From assembly GCA_958430865.1 (NCBI GenBank), contig CAUDNR010002358.1, forward strand, positions 5,589-62,000: a stretch of 56,412 bases of DNA, given 5' to 3'. The position numbers and the translations under genes are program-made. This DNA is from Entrophospora sp. SA101 (Eukaryota; Glomeromycota; Glomeromycetes; Entrophosporales; Entrophosporaceae). Positions 11,424 to 24,513 of the stretch are shown here, piece by piece (the stretch's first letter is position 1; each line of letters begins with the position of its first letter). The notes beneath the pieces were generated by a model. It had not been told where the DNA came from and made no database searches. It saw nothing but the letters and a program-made list of their open reading frames with translations.

Positions 11424-11702
11424 AAGGTTTAATTGTAAATTTAATAAAAAATAATAAAATGGGGAATTTTTTTTTGTATATACATGGAGTATACAAATCT
11501 GTATTATAGTCTAATATAACATTAATATTAACTTTAATTAATCATTGAATAAAGTTGAAACTTAAACCCTTTATTGTTTTATTATTGATTGTGTATGAGT
11601 CCTTCTATTACATTTAAAATAATGTATTATATAAAAATAGATACAGTATGTAATATATTATGCTCATATGATTATTATTATATATTAAGAAAAATTTTTT
11701 AT

Positions 11703-14032
11703 TTATTTAATGTGGACTCTTTTGATTTTTGGAGATTCAGGTAATGTATTATAAGTATAATAAAGTGTTCTATTTTCATATTCTATGATTTCTTGTATTG
11801 CAGACTTTCTTTTTGATAAATTACCTCCATTTTTAAGTGTTTTGCGAAAAAAAGTTGAAACTTGATTGTGATTTTTTTTTTCAACAGCAGAACAAGAAAA
11901 TGCCTTCAATCCCCACCTTTGATGTTTCTCTAAAAGTTCCCATCCATGATAAACTAATGCATGCATATAAGGAGTTACTTGACTTGGCATATATAATCCT
12001 TGTATAAATGTTTTTGGAAAAGAAGGATTTCCTTGTGATGGTGTGAGAAATAAAGATAACCATTCAAGTGATTGTTGCTTTAACTTTGCTGGATTGGTAT
12101 TTTTATTTCGAATAGCACAATACAATTTATAAAATTCATCCCAAAGTTTTCGAATTAATTGTGCACGAGAAGGTTTAAAAAGTAACTTTAAGTTAAAAAA
12201 TTGCAAAACAATTTTTTTGTCATCCCCCACAAGAGATGTATATTTCCATGCATGAGATTTTTCTTCTTCCCAAAATTGAAAAGGTACTTTCAATTGCAGC
12301 ATTTCATCTAAAATGACTTTTCGTGTTATACTATTAAATAAATTACATTCTTGGATTTCTGCAAGCATTAATTCCCAAAGTCTATCTGTAATTCGTAGAA
12401 GAACATGTAATTCATCAAAAACAATATGATCTATTGAAATCATGTCAAATAAAGGTGGAAAAATGTGACCATTAACCTCACTATATCTTGTTGCAATTTG
12501 TTCCATGTTTTTTTCAATATGCCAATCTTTGTTTAAATCACCATGTTGATGTTTCGAACATAGACACCAAGGGCAAAAGTAGTTAGCAGTAGGACCATTT
12601 AATCCAAGACAAATAGCCAAAAATTTCCAATCTGCACTAAAATATAACTCAAATTTCCATAAAACTCCAGATATTTTTAATCCATCATTTTTGAGTGATC
12701 GTAACTCATCAAGAAAAGGATTTAACATAAATTTAAGCAGATCATATTTTTCGGTGCCTGGATATAATGCTATAGTATAATGATAATCTGCATGATGATG
12801 TTTATCCTCATGGTTTAAGATCATAAATGTCACCATGACATGTTTAATTTTCCTTCCTACATTCCGTCCATCACCAGAAACACGTAGATGAATAGTTGGA
12901 TCTGATGATTTTAATATTTGCTGTTTCTGCAACTGTGGAATAATATAACATAAAATGTCTTTTGCACTACGACGAATACCTATTCCCATTGTATCAATGA
13001 CTTTTTGTATAATTTCCAAATCCACAATATCTTCTTCTTCAGACTCTATTGACTCTTCAGGTTCATTTATTTTTTTTATGTCAACCAATGAAATTTTAAT
13101 TATTTGATTCATATAATTAGTAATTGCAGTGCGTTCATCAGAAACAGAGCCTAAACGTGGTAAATTATATTCTGCAGCAGCTAAATTTTGATAAGAACAT
13201 CTGGATATCTGTCCTTGGTCAACTGCTTTTACTATAGATTGAATTTGATGATTTTTTTTTTCTTGTTCATAACCATAATTCACTTGAAAATCCATATCAT
13301 TAAGTGAGAATTCAATTTCTTTCAGCATAACTTTATCAGACTCATGATAAATTTCCTTAACATTATTATTAAAACTAACTTGTGTTCTTTCTGCAATTTT
13401 TTTAGCACGTTTTTCAAGTGTTGATTGGACACAATTATTGGCTGGTTTAATTAAATGCCCTCTTCTTCTTGCTTCACGTGCCTTTTGCACACTGTTTAAT
13501 TGTAATCCAAATACAAGGGGACCTGAAATAGTAGCCTTTGTCCCTGGTTTTAAAGCCTAAAATAATATTAATTAGGTAATTCTATAAGTTACTAATTATT
13601 ATAAAATATACATACTCTCTCATAATTAAGCGCTGCATCAGATGGAGATTTAGTTGAGAAAATGACATTTTGAAAGTTAAAACCATATTCAATACAAAAT
13701 TGAGGTATTCCATCAACATAATTAATTTTACAACGAACTGTTCGTTTATTAGCTGCTCGTCCCCATGTTGTTTCTACAATATAATTATGTGGGATTTTAT
13801 ATTGTTGAATTGATCTTTTTTTTCTACTAATTACAGAATTTTTGCTTTTTGGTCCAGTAAGGACTTTTTCAGGATAAACACCTTCTTTTATAATAACATA
13901 ACTGAAACTACGTTTCGTTTGATTATTTACACGCTCTTTGTATGTAATATTATTAACTAATGGGTATGTGGAGTTTTCTTCAATTTGAAGATTAGGATTA
14001 GTGTTTTCTTGGTTAAAATTTTCTGTCATCAT
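11703..14032 (-). CDS. Large transposase-like protein of the 3.9 kb element
   Basis: Two exons (14032-13616 and 13556-11703) join in phase 0 (NYER|ALKPG) to 756 residues; the intron has GTATGT and TTTTAG ends. The N-terminal ~140 residues are basic. An acidic linker (EEPEES-type) lies near 305-320. The likely catalytic core contains VSGDGRNVG (D about 368), SADWKFLAICLGLNG (D about 448), a CPWCLC zinc knuckle, FDELHVLLRITDRL (D about 520) and SAVEKKNHNQ near the end. Spaced acidic residues with a CxxC knuckle suggest a DDE-type integrase fold. Similar uncharacterised proteins occur, to my memory, in AM fungi and some invertebrates. The assignment is inferred and no catalytic residue is proven. 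Confidence 0.65.
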
Positions 14033-14144
14033 GTTTATTATTATTTATTATTATGTGCTTATTTATTATTGGTTATCATAGTAATAGTAAAATTTTTGTG
14101 TTACATATCCCCTGTAATTTGTCCATTCCGCAAATCGGCCCATA

Positions 14145-15424
14145 TTAATATGTGATGTTTTATAGTGAAGTGAAACTGAAATGTGGAGTGTCTTTTACAT
14201 TTGTTTTGTGTTATCATTATTAATAAATAATTACGAGAAATGTCTGTCACTTGTAATCAAGAACATCAAATGTCATAACATTGATATTCCCATCACGAAT
14301 TCTATAGGAAGTATCTTGTTGTCCAACTGTCCCGCACGGTACAAATGAACCCATTCTTGACCCATCCAATCAATAGACAATCATTACGTTTTCGTAAAGG
14401 CATAACTTTACATGTACAAGTAGAAAGCACTTGTATTTAAAGTCGAGAATATTAATGATCACGCTCGTGATGACTAAATTTGGAACCCTGAAATACCTTG
14501 TATTACGAATACGGGTTTGTTTCACCAAATAACAATTATTGTATTATTTCCTGAATAAAAATAAAAATGTATTAATTAGCATTTTTTTTTGTATTATTCT
14601 AACCATATTAATATTATTAGTATGGTGTGTTTTTCTTTTTCTTATCATTTTTATTTAAATCATTCGAATCATTAAACAAATTAGTACAATAAAAATCCTT
14701 ATTTCGGCAAATCTCGTTTCGAATTCTTTAAAAAATTCATTGAAAACGCGATTTTAAATGCGAGTTAGTTGAAATGAGTCTCGACTATATTTTTAAATTT
14801 AAAAATCCTATATTTTACCATGACTTAGAATTTGATTTTTGATTTGAATTTTGTAAAGAACCATTTATTGCTATTTTCTCCCCTAAAAATTCATATTGTA
14901 AATCTTTAAATATTTAATTAGTACAAAATATACCTTACACGTAAAATATGATCATTGTGCCAATAAAATTTAATGTCAAAAGTATTAATTTAATTTATTT
15001 AATTATTATTGTATTTATTAATTGTTACCGATTCATAACTGGGGTATTTCATTTACCCCTGAAGCTAACATCTATTACTAAATTGTCAAATAAAGAATAA
15101 GAATGTCACACGTAACATTCATTTTAACATTGTTCTTTTTCAAAATCTTTAAAATACTTGTTTAATTATTAACTTACCACGCTGGAACGCTGGTTCAATG
15201 GTTTTGAACATAAATGCAAAAGATAATAAAATTATTACTAAATAATTTCTTTTCCTCTTCCTTTAATGAAGAAAATTTATAGATAAATATATATATATAT
15301 ATAAATATTTAATATATAGATTACTTGAATTAAGATAAAAAATAATACTGACTTATATATAGTTTGTAAAATAGAATATATACAATTTTATTTTTAAAAA
15401 AACCCTTTCAAAAAAACTTCAAAA
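14145..15424. other. Intergenic spacer upstream of the kelch gene
   Basis: No gene or clear repeat. AT-rich, with (TA)n at about 15287-15302. The final ~150 bases are probably the promoter and leader of the kelch gene. Confidence 0.5.
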
Positions 15425-18400
15425 ATGCTTTCAAAAAGCATGCCGAATTCATCAAATTACAAATCCTTTTCACTACAACAGTCTAAACAACATTCCTCTA
15501 ATTTCCCTTGGTCCCAAAAGAAATTGCATACTTTTAATCCTTTTCCAAGATACAATCACTCTGCGAGTGAATTTGATCATAATGACTCAATTATAATATT
15601 TGGAGGAATTGTAGGAGAAAAAACAACCAATGAAGTTTATGTGGTTGAAGCAAGTAAGTTGTTGATTATATAATTGATCGGTCTACTGCTTGATTATTTG
15701 ATTATTTAATTGTTTAATTAATGTTTGATCGGTTAATTGATCAATTAATTAATTGGTTGGATTGTTTTTAATTTTTAAATTTAAAATTTATTTTTTAGAT
15801 GGTTTTAATGTTCTTCCAATCTTAGCATATGGAGATATTCCTAAACCAAGAAGCTTACATTCTCAAATAAGTTTTGCAACACATATGATAGGTAGGTTCG
15901 AATAATTAATTTGAATTATTAATATCATTAATATTAATATTATTAATGTTTTAGTGTTTGGTGGAATTGTTGACGATCCAAAAGAAAACAACTTGGATGA
16001 ACATATTTATATATTTGATATTGGTGATTAATTTAATTTGATCGATTGATTTAAATTAAATTATTTGTGATGGTTATTTTCGATTAATAATAAAAACAAT
16101 TTTTTACAGTTTCAAAACATTGGCTTAAACAAATGATTTGTAACTTTAATATTGATGGAGAAGTTTCCACTATTAATAGTAGCAGCAGCAATGGTAGCAT
16201 TGGAAGGTTTGGTCATACTGCAACAGTAGTTGATACAACATTATATGTTTTTGGTGGTAAAAATAAAAACAATGAATACTTGAATGATTTTTTAACATTT
16301 GATTTGAAAGCATTGAAGTTACTAACTAAAAAGAAAAGCAAATTTAAATTTTCTTCTCGATTCGGGGGTTGTGCAAGTAAATTAAATTTTTTGTTTATTC
16401 TTTTTGAATTTTGAACTTTGAAATTTGAATTATCAATTATTAATTTGAATTTTGGGGGTTTTTTTAAAATTTTTTTTTAATAAAGGTCCTAACTTCACTC
16501 AATCTTTTTGGGATTCATTAATTCCTCCTAGAAATGCACCATCTCCTAGAATGAAACATGTTTCATGCCCATATAATGGGAAAATTTACATGTAAACCAA
16601 TGATTACTATTATTAATTAATTATGATTTCGTTAATTATTTAATTAGTTTTGTTTAATAAATTAAATGCTATATTTTTAGGTTCGGTGGAACTGATGAAA
16701 TTAAATGTTATAATGACATCTGGTGTTATGATGTAAAGACAAATCAATGGGATGAACTAGAATGTTCAGGATATACTCCTCAAGCACGCGAAGGTCATGG
16801 AGCGACTATAATGAACGATGTGATTTATATTTTTGGTGGAAGATCAGAAGAAGGAGAGGTTTTGGGAGATTTGGCTGCGTTCAGAATAACAAGTTAGTTG
16901 ACTAATTGATTATATGTAAATAATTCAAAAAAAATTTTTTTTTTAACCTCAATAAATCATTCATTTGTTCGTTATTTTTTTTTTTTATAGATAAAAGATG
17001 GTACAAGTTCCCTAAACTGAGTCCATCTCCGTGTCCTAGATATGGTATAACTGTATCAAAAGTTAAAAATAATATTTTAGTTTTTGGTGGGGATTCAAAA
17101 AAAGATCCCAGACCAGATAACGAAGGAATAGTCCATATATTAGATACAAGTAAGATAATATTGTTATACATATATCTTTAGATTATTTATTTATTTATTT
17201 ATTAGTAGTTAGCCTTATTAATTAACTTTATAAATATAATATAGCAAAAATAAAATTTCCATCCGGAGATAATACTTCAGGTAGACGACATAATTCATCA
17301 GATTCTTCATCATCTTCTGTTATTACAACAAAGTCTCAAAAAATGTCATCATCGAATATAATGAAATCATCATCAACATCATCATTAGCTTCTACATTAT
17401 CAACAACATCATCAAAATCTTCATCATCAATATCTTTATCTTCACAACCTATACCAATAAATAATGGTAATTGCAATGGTACTAATAATAAAGGTCATCA
17501 ACAAAATCAAGATCAACAATTATCACAAGAAATCATCTCTGGTTCTTCTAGTTCACCATATCCAAAAAAAACAAAACTTTCTCCTGTATTAGAAGAAGCA
17601 ATATTATTGTCTAGTCAAGAATCTATCCTCAAATTATCATCAACTAATAAAGATGTTAAAGGTAAACAAAAAGTGGTGGAATATAATATTGATCATAATA
17701 TTAATAACAGTTGTAGCAGTAGTATTAGTAGCGGTAGTTATTATGACGATGATGATGATTCTCAACAAAAAGATGAGCAAAAAGATGAACAATATGATGA
17801 CGAAGATGAGCAAATAGATGATGATGATGATGAAGATAAGGCTCAACAAGAGGCTCAACAACGACAGGCTCGATCACAGCAAATTCAACAAGAGGCTCAA
17901 CAAGAGGTTCAACAGCAAGCTCGATTACAACAAGCTCAACAAGAGGCTCAACGACAGGCTCAACTACAGAAAATTCAACAAGAGGCTCAACGACAGGCTC
18001 AACTACAGCAAATTCAAAAAGAGGCTCAACAAGAGGCTCAACGACAGGCTCAATTACAGCAAATTCAACAAGAGACTCAACGACAAGCTCAATTACAACA
18101 ACAATATTCAGCAACGACCACGTGGTGCTCGTCCATTAGATAAAAAAACAATTTTTATACCCATTCGTATGAATAATAACAACGTTAATAATGTTGATGT
18201 TGGAATTATAGTTGGAAGTAAAACTGAACAAGTCCTTATACCTGAAAGTCCGATAATTCCAATACATAATCACCATATTCAACAACAACAGCAAACAATT
18301 TTATCGTCGTCTATCCAAAATGATGATAATTATCTACTGAAATCAACAACAACCACTGCCATTTCTTCTGCCATTGCCATTGCTGCTGTTCCTATTACCA

Positions 18401-19948
18401 ATATTAATAATAATATGATAACATCTTCACTAAGTGCAAATACTGAGCCTATTCCGCCACGTTCAAAGTTACGAAGAAGTAGTACATCATCATTTAATCA
18501 ATCACCAAGATCACCTTCTATATCATCATCACCTATTATGTCACCATCACCTTTACATCAAAATAGTCACACTAGGACAATATCAGATAATAATATTTAT
18601 TATAATAATCTAAATCAACAACAACAACAACAATACCAACAATCTCGTCAGCAATATAATTACAATAGACAACAACAAAAAAATACAATATCCAAACTTT
18701 CATCGTCATTACCGACAACATCAAGGACTTTAGAAAATGACGAATTTTTCCGTGAATTAGAAAAACAAAAGCAAAACATAATTGATGCAAAAAAAAGAGA
18801 AAATCTTATGAAGTCGACTAAAGAATTAGAATTTAATTCGTGTGGTAATGGTAGCGGAGAAAAAAAGATAGTTAATGTTGTTGATGATGGTGATAATGAT
18901 TATTTACAAAATGTTGAAGAAATAATGAATAATCTTGAAGTTGGATCAGATAAATATAAAATAGTCGATGTTATTGTAAAGATGAAACAACAATTAAAAT
19001 ACTACAAGGTTTGGTTTTATTTTTTTATTTTTTAATATAATTATGAATTATTATGAATGAATTAACGGATTAATCTTTTTTCGCAAAAAAAAAAAGACAA
19101 ATATAAAACTTCAGTCACAATTAGCATCACAAAAAATTTCAGAAAGTGAAAAGTCTCGTATAGATGCATTAGACGAAGTAGCGTATTATAAAGCAAAACT
19201 ACAAAAATATGAAAACACATCTGCTTCAACTGCTCTTTCCATCGTATCATCAGCACATAAAAACAAAGATACAAATGTTCATGTTCATGATCGTGATCAA
19301 CATAATGAACAGCAACAACAAAATTTAAGAACAATTAAATTACAAAATTTACAAATAAATCAATTAAAACAAGTGTTGAAAGAACAACAAATGATATTTG
19401 ATAAAGTACAAAAAACATTGGTAATAGCTAATAAAAGAGCTGATGATACAGAGCAACGATTGAAGGATTCGAGCCAAGAAGTGGCGACGTTAGAGAAAGA
19501 AATGTCGAGTTTGAAACTTGAATTAACCAATAAGTCAAGATTATTAGATAAATCATTAAAGAAATCAGATGAATTGGAAAGATTGTTGATTAAGGCACAA
19601 AGTGAAGGTAAGATGTTGAGATCTTTGATGCAAGAGGGAATTGGTGAAATTTTAAATTTTAGACTATTGGATGATGATTATGATGATTATGATGATGGTG
19701 GTGGAAACAATAATAATAACATTAGTAAAAATTGGAGAAATATTAAAATTAAAAAATTGGAAAAGGAATTGGAAATATTAAAAACTTTACAAGACAACAA
19801 CGATGAAAACGATGAATATGATGATTATTTTGAATATGATAATAATAATATTATTATTGAAAATAATATTTATGATAACGTTGATGATATTGGTGATGAC
19901 AATGTTGTTGATGATAATAATGATGGTAATCAATATTTATTAATATAA
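15425..19948 (+). CDS. Kelch-repeat/coiled-coil protein (Tea1/Kel1-type polarity factor), 1-nt frameshift
   Basis: Nine exons: 15425-15653, 15799-15891, 15955-16023, 16110-16376, 16486-16591, 16681-16892, 16991-17149, 17245-19008, 19097-19948. The junctions keep phase and rebuild six kelch blades, each with an FGG strand (IIFGGIVG, VFGGIVDD, YVFGGKNK, YMFGGTDE, YIFGGRSE, LVFGGDSK). A Ser-rich linker, an acidic run and a QAQLQQIQQE repeat follow, then low-complexity sequence and a long C-terminal coiled coil (about 19100-19650). The summed exons are one base over a multiple of three. The excess is the T at 18105, which switches frame inside the Gln repeat; without it the protein is about 1,249 residues. 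Kelch plus coiled-coil layout matches fungal cell-end markers Tea1/Kel1, which guide hyphal tip growth. Family assignment is by architecture. Confidence 0.75.
17841..18104 (+). repeat. In-gene Gln/Ala-rich tandem repeat
   Basis: About seven imperfect units (33-39 nt) of the type CAACGACAGGCTCAACTACA encode QRQAQLQQIQQEA, a heptad-friendly coiled-coil repeat. All three forward frames and one reverse frame stay open here, which is a compositional artefact. The frameshift at 18105 lies at its end, as expected of slippage or misassembly in a repeat. Confidence 0.8.
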
Positions 19949-20230
19949 TATAGTTATTATATTTATAGATGAGGGAAGAAAAAAAACAATTAAGATGTAT
20001 TTGTAAATTATAGATTATATATAAATATATTTATGTTTACATTTATATTAGAACAATTTATTAGAACAATTTATTAGAACAATTTATCTATTTATTTTAT
20101 TGGGACATTTTAAAACTTGAAATTTATTTATTAATACATTCTTTTTGATCAGCAAATCAAAATATGTACATATATTTTAATAAATATCAAAATTTTTTAA
20201 TGGATAAATATGTTGTAATTTTAGCTTATA

Positions 20231-21048
20231 CAGTCAACCCCCATAAATGCACAAGCTCTCTAAATGCACGCCTTCACTCATTCCCAAGCTTGGGACTTAA
20301 GAGATAAGTGCATCCCTCTATACCTGCATTGCACGGTCTTTTTTCATTCCAACTATATAAACCACCCTCCCTTAATGCACGTCCGTGACTTTCACGTGAT
20401 TTTATGCATTGTTAATCGTGTAACCTTAGAAATTACATGTTGTCAATTAATTTGGCTTTGACTTAATTCCCAAAAACTCAATTTTTAATTGTGTAATTAT
20501 GTTTTGACTCAATTACTTATATGTTTTCATATGAATCAATTAATTGCATCAAAAAGTCACCCAATTGAGTCAAGTGTAAGCATTGTTAGCTCTCTTAATA
20601 ATGGTGAAATAGTTTTCATAAATGCTGAAGTTAATTTTATTAGTTGCCAAAATTATATCTGAAATTATTTGGACTCTTTAATTAAATATTAAAAGGCTGG
20701 GTAGATTTTTTATGTCTATTGATACAAAGAATATTGTAAATCCAAAATTGCTTACCAAAATTGATTTTTTCAAAAACCATTTTAACTAACATTCTTATCA
20801 ACCTATTTCTACCATAGTTAACAAGTTTGGAAATTGTCCATACAATGAACAAGCAAAATCAGTTAATTCTCTTGAAAAATATATTAACTTAAAAAAAATA
20901 AATACAATGGAACAAATTACAATAGATAGATTCATGTTGAATTTTTAAAAAATTTTAATTAGTGTCACATTAGTCACCAATAGCCAATAAAATGCTTTAA
21001 TTCCCTAAATGCACATTCCTAAGGGGGGTGCATTTAGGGGGTTAACTG
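20231..21048. mobile_element. pogo/Tigger-like MITE (818 bp) with TA target duplication
   Basis: The left end is CAGTCAACCCCCATAAATGC and the right end, read backwards, is CAGTTAACCCCCTAAATGC. TA lies immediately outside both (20229-20230 and 21049-21050). TAAATGCAC recurs several times near both ends. CAGT...-TA is the signature of Tc1/mariner-pogo elements. The interior has no transposase frame; a 65-codon frame at 20264 lies in the subterminal repeats and is not a gene. Confidence 0.75.
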
Positions 21049-21179
21049 TAAATAGGACACCAAATACACGTAGCATAGTGGAAATTCTATTTTGATCAAC
21101 ATTCGCAATTATCACATTACATTTGATTTCCATGTAACATATATTTTTATATTAGTATTAATATTACAACGAATGCAAC

Positions 21180-21590
21180 ATCACAATGAATTCTTTAGTT
21201 TTTCTTTTTGTTAGTTGATATTTCGTTTTCTTTTGTTGCTATTACTACAAATTTGTTGACTTTTGTTAGTAATCTTTCATTTTTTTTTGTTAATGTCATA
21301 ATGAATTCTTGTTTTTCTTTTGTTGATAATATTACAAATTCATTTCTTTTGTTAATTAATATTTCATTTTCTTTTTGTTGATAATATTACAAATTCATTT
21401 TCTTTTTGTTAATTAATATTTCATTTTCTTTTGTTGATAATATTACAAATTCATTTTCTTTGTTAATTAATATTTCATTTTCTTTTGTTGGTTAGATATT
21501 ACAATGAATTTATTTTCTTTTATTGATATTACAACAAATTCATTTTCTTTTGTTAATATTCTTTATTTCTTTTGTTAAAATAAAGGTTCT
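21180..21590 (+). repeat. AT-rich minisatellite (~56-60 bp units)
   Basis: Repeats of TTAATATTTCATTTTCTTTT followed by GTTGATAATATTACAAATTC, six or more units with decay at both edges. It sits between the pogo-like MITE and the transposon-like gene at 21740. No function visible. Confidence 0.7.
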
Positions 21591-21739
21591 TTTGTTTATT
21601 ATAACTTGTAAATCATTGTTTTTTTTTCAAATATTTAAACACTGCAAATTTTGTTTTGTAAAATCTCATGTTGAAAATAAAATAATAAAATAAAAAATAA
21701 AAATTATTAAACATTAACCAAATCCCATTAAAATCAACT

Positions 21740-24513
21740 ATGCCAAAAGCAAAAAATCTTGGTCCATGTATAATATCTGATTGCAAAAATACTGCTGTCA
21801 AATTTAATAAAATGACCAGTTATACTATTGAAAAAATAAGAGATAAAAATTCTGAAAGACAATATGACTTTATAAAGGAGGGTGATCAATTATGTTATAC
21901 ACATTACATGGAAATAGTTGAACCAGATAGACATGATAAAAAAAAGAAAAGAAAATCTAGTGAATCATTAAATAATGAGAATGTTCAAGTGATGACAGAT
22001 AAATTATATGGTGAACCTTCATCTAGCAAGTCAACTGATGAATTAGATTGGTCTAAAATTAAACTTAATTTTGATGAAGAAAATGTTATTGTATCAAAAG
22101 AAGATTTTTCATTATTAGTTGATAATATAAACCAAATAAAATTACAACTAGACAATATAACATGTCACACTGATGTACATGAAGATTCTAGTGTTCATAT
22201 AACAGATAAAGATGTTAATGATGGTAATTCTTTTTTATTTTCTTAAATTAAAAATTAATCAAGTGACTAATCAATTAAATTATTATATTATATAGTTACT
22301 TTTGGATCAAAAATCAAAGTTTTAAGCAAAGTCCTTTATGATCAACAAAGAAAATTCAAAGGTAGTGTTGAATTGGACCCTGAGAAATTCTCTGATATGA
22401 TAAAAAATCAAGATAGCAGATTAGATGGGTTTTTTGATGAAATGGTCAATGCAATTATTCCAACAGAAAGAAAGGAGAAAAACAAAGAAGATGCAAAAAA
22501 ATCAATCATTACATTTTGTTACTTGCTAGCAGGTTTACGCAACAAATTCATTAATTCCATAAAACTTGATATTGGCCTATATCTTGTTGGTGCTGGAGCA
22601 AGTTGTACTGCCATAGATACTTTGTCTAAAATTGGGGTAAAAACTTCCTATAAAACTATTGAAAATTATAAAAAACAATTAGCAAAAAGTCACCCAGAAA
22701 AAATTAATGAGTACTTCAATGAAAATGTAAGTGATTAGATAACTTAATAATAATTGTAACATTAAATTTAAAAAAGCTTATTAAGTATGTACTTAAATTT
22801 TAGATAAATAACTTGTTCTGTTTCAACCTTGATGATTTTCATAATATACATGGTTGGAGGTTACCAAACACTTTATCTACTGCAATCCATATGGCAACTT
22901 GTGTGTCAAAAAAATTGAATGTAGATCAATTCCTGAAATATCTATTTTAATCCTAATAACATTGAATCACACAGAATAAACTATCAGTTAATACATAATT
23001 TTAAAGGGGTACTTGATCAAAGTTACAATGATAGAAAAATAAAATGGATCTCTTCAAGTGCATGACAATTTTTAGAGTCCAATAGAACAGAATCACTTAC
23101 TATTCATTTCTACAACAGGATAGATCTATGATAGGAACAAGAATAGTTCAATTCCAAGAGAGCAATCTACATTCATTAGATGATTATGTAAATGTTTTAA
23201 CATCAATAAGCAAAATATAAAGTATTTCTAGATATTTAGTAAATAATATATAATACCTGTTTCAGCAGATTGGCCTGGTCAGCTATTTATTAGGAAGGCA
23301 ATAACTAAGATAAGGAGTCAAAATGCTAACAATATTATTAAAAATTTATACCTTTAATTGGCCCTTTACATGTTTCATTGAATTTGAGGAACATGTGGTA
23401 TTAATTCATTGGGAGTTTTTTAACAAGATGTATCACTCTATTTTTGGACCAAATAAGGTTTTGGATCAAAAGCCTAAGCCTTGGAGAATAAACCTTTTGT
23501 TAGATCTTCTAAACAGAGGATGGAAAAAAATATCCCATATAATATTAAATAAATTTCCAACAAATTGTAAAGATGTTGAATATAGAATGATGTAGACCTT
23601 CTAGATAATATAATACCTTCAACATTAGACATATATGCAGTTTTATTCAAATCTGGTTCTTTTGATGAATATTTGGAGACAATAATTTGTATCTGGAGTT
23701 TTGCACTGAGATGGAAATGTAAAAATTATAATAAAGCTCCATTGACTTTTTTATCAGATTATTTTTATTGGAAGGAAAATTCTCATCTGTTTAGTGAATC
23801 TATAAAAAAATACCTTGTAAACTTCAATGACTATTATGTTGAAAACATACATATATAGTCAAATAAGAGCCAATATTACAACATTAGATTCAGCAAGTGC
23901 CATGATAAATGATGCATATCTCCTTGATCTTCACAATCAAACAACCATAAACACATTTAAAAATTATCATAAATACCCATATAAAGAGCCAGTCTTAGAA
24001 GAATTGACAAATAGAACCAGTATATTTTTACTGGATAATTTCTATTTGATTTATATAAATCTTGAAAAAAATAAGAACAGAATCAAAAGAAATAATAAAT
24101 TCAGTACATACAAATTGGAAGCCCTAAATAAAACAGTTGATCAGAGGTCACTTCCAACAGGTTATCATACATCCTCTCCACCAACACCTAGTTCATGTGA
24201 CAAATGTAAACAAAATTTAGGATGTTTAAATGTGAGTGTATTAATATGTGGACATGGATATCATCACAAATGTTATCAGAGTTTGGAAAACAGGTGTAAA
24301 CATTGTGAAGAATATTACAAGAAAGGGATATTTAAAAATATTACTTCTTTCCTTGAAAGATTAAATCAAGGTAGTGATATTTTAACAAGTGAAGATATTG
24401 AAGAAGAAAGTTATGAAGAAAATTGCAAAGAAAGTCAAGAAGATATGATTATTCCTGAAACAAATATAAATATTGAATTAAATAGAAGAATTGAATTAGT
24501 AAATGAATGGTAA
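21740..24513 (+). pseudogene. Decayed multi-exon transposon-like gene with RING-like C-terminus
   Basis: Exon 1 (21740-22223) has an N-terminal Cys cluster (CIISDC ... LCYTHY), perhaps a zinc-binding head. Exon 2 (22296-22726) joins in phase and contains ITFCYLLAGLRNKF and LDIGLYLVGAGASCTAIDTL. Exon 3 begins at 22804 and contains FCFNLDDFHNIHGWRLPN, a possible first catalytic Asp region. From about 22950 the frame is interrupted repeatedly (frameshifts and stops at about 22950, 23060, 23355-23595 and 23858), but coding-like pieces continue to a last open piece, 23827-24513. That piece ends in CDKC-x12-CGHGYHHKC-x9-CKHC, a RING/PHD-like zinc cluster, and an acidic tail. The layout suggests an uncharacterised transposon or expanded family of AM fungi; activity is lost in this copy. 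The family assignment is inferred. Confidence 0.55.

Larger units (their letters stand above)
10227..14144. mobile_element. 3.9 kb DNA transposon carrying two convergent genes
   Basis: The left end reads ATATGGGCCGATTTGCAGAAT (10227 on). The right end on the opposite strand reads ATATGGGCCGATTTGCGGAAT, giving matching inverted ends about 3.9 kb apart. ATAT is present outside GGGCCG on both sides, so it is either a 4 bp target duplication or part of the inverted repeat. Inside are a C2H2 zinc-finger gene (+) and a spliced, transposase-like gene (-), tail to tail. Both frames are open, so this copy may have moved recently. The superfamily is not assigned. The general look of the large protein recalls eukaryotic DDE transposases of the KDZ/Plavaka kind. 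Confidence 0.7.

Noticed and set aside
17640..18114. Minus-strand and alternative-frame ORFs over the Gln repeat
   Set aside because: Shadows of the GAT/CAA repeat in the kelch gene; composition explains them.
20264..20461. 65-codon ORF
   Set aside because: Falls in the subterminal repeats of the pogo-like MITE; no protein-like features.
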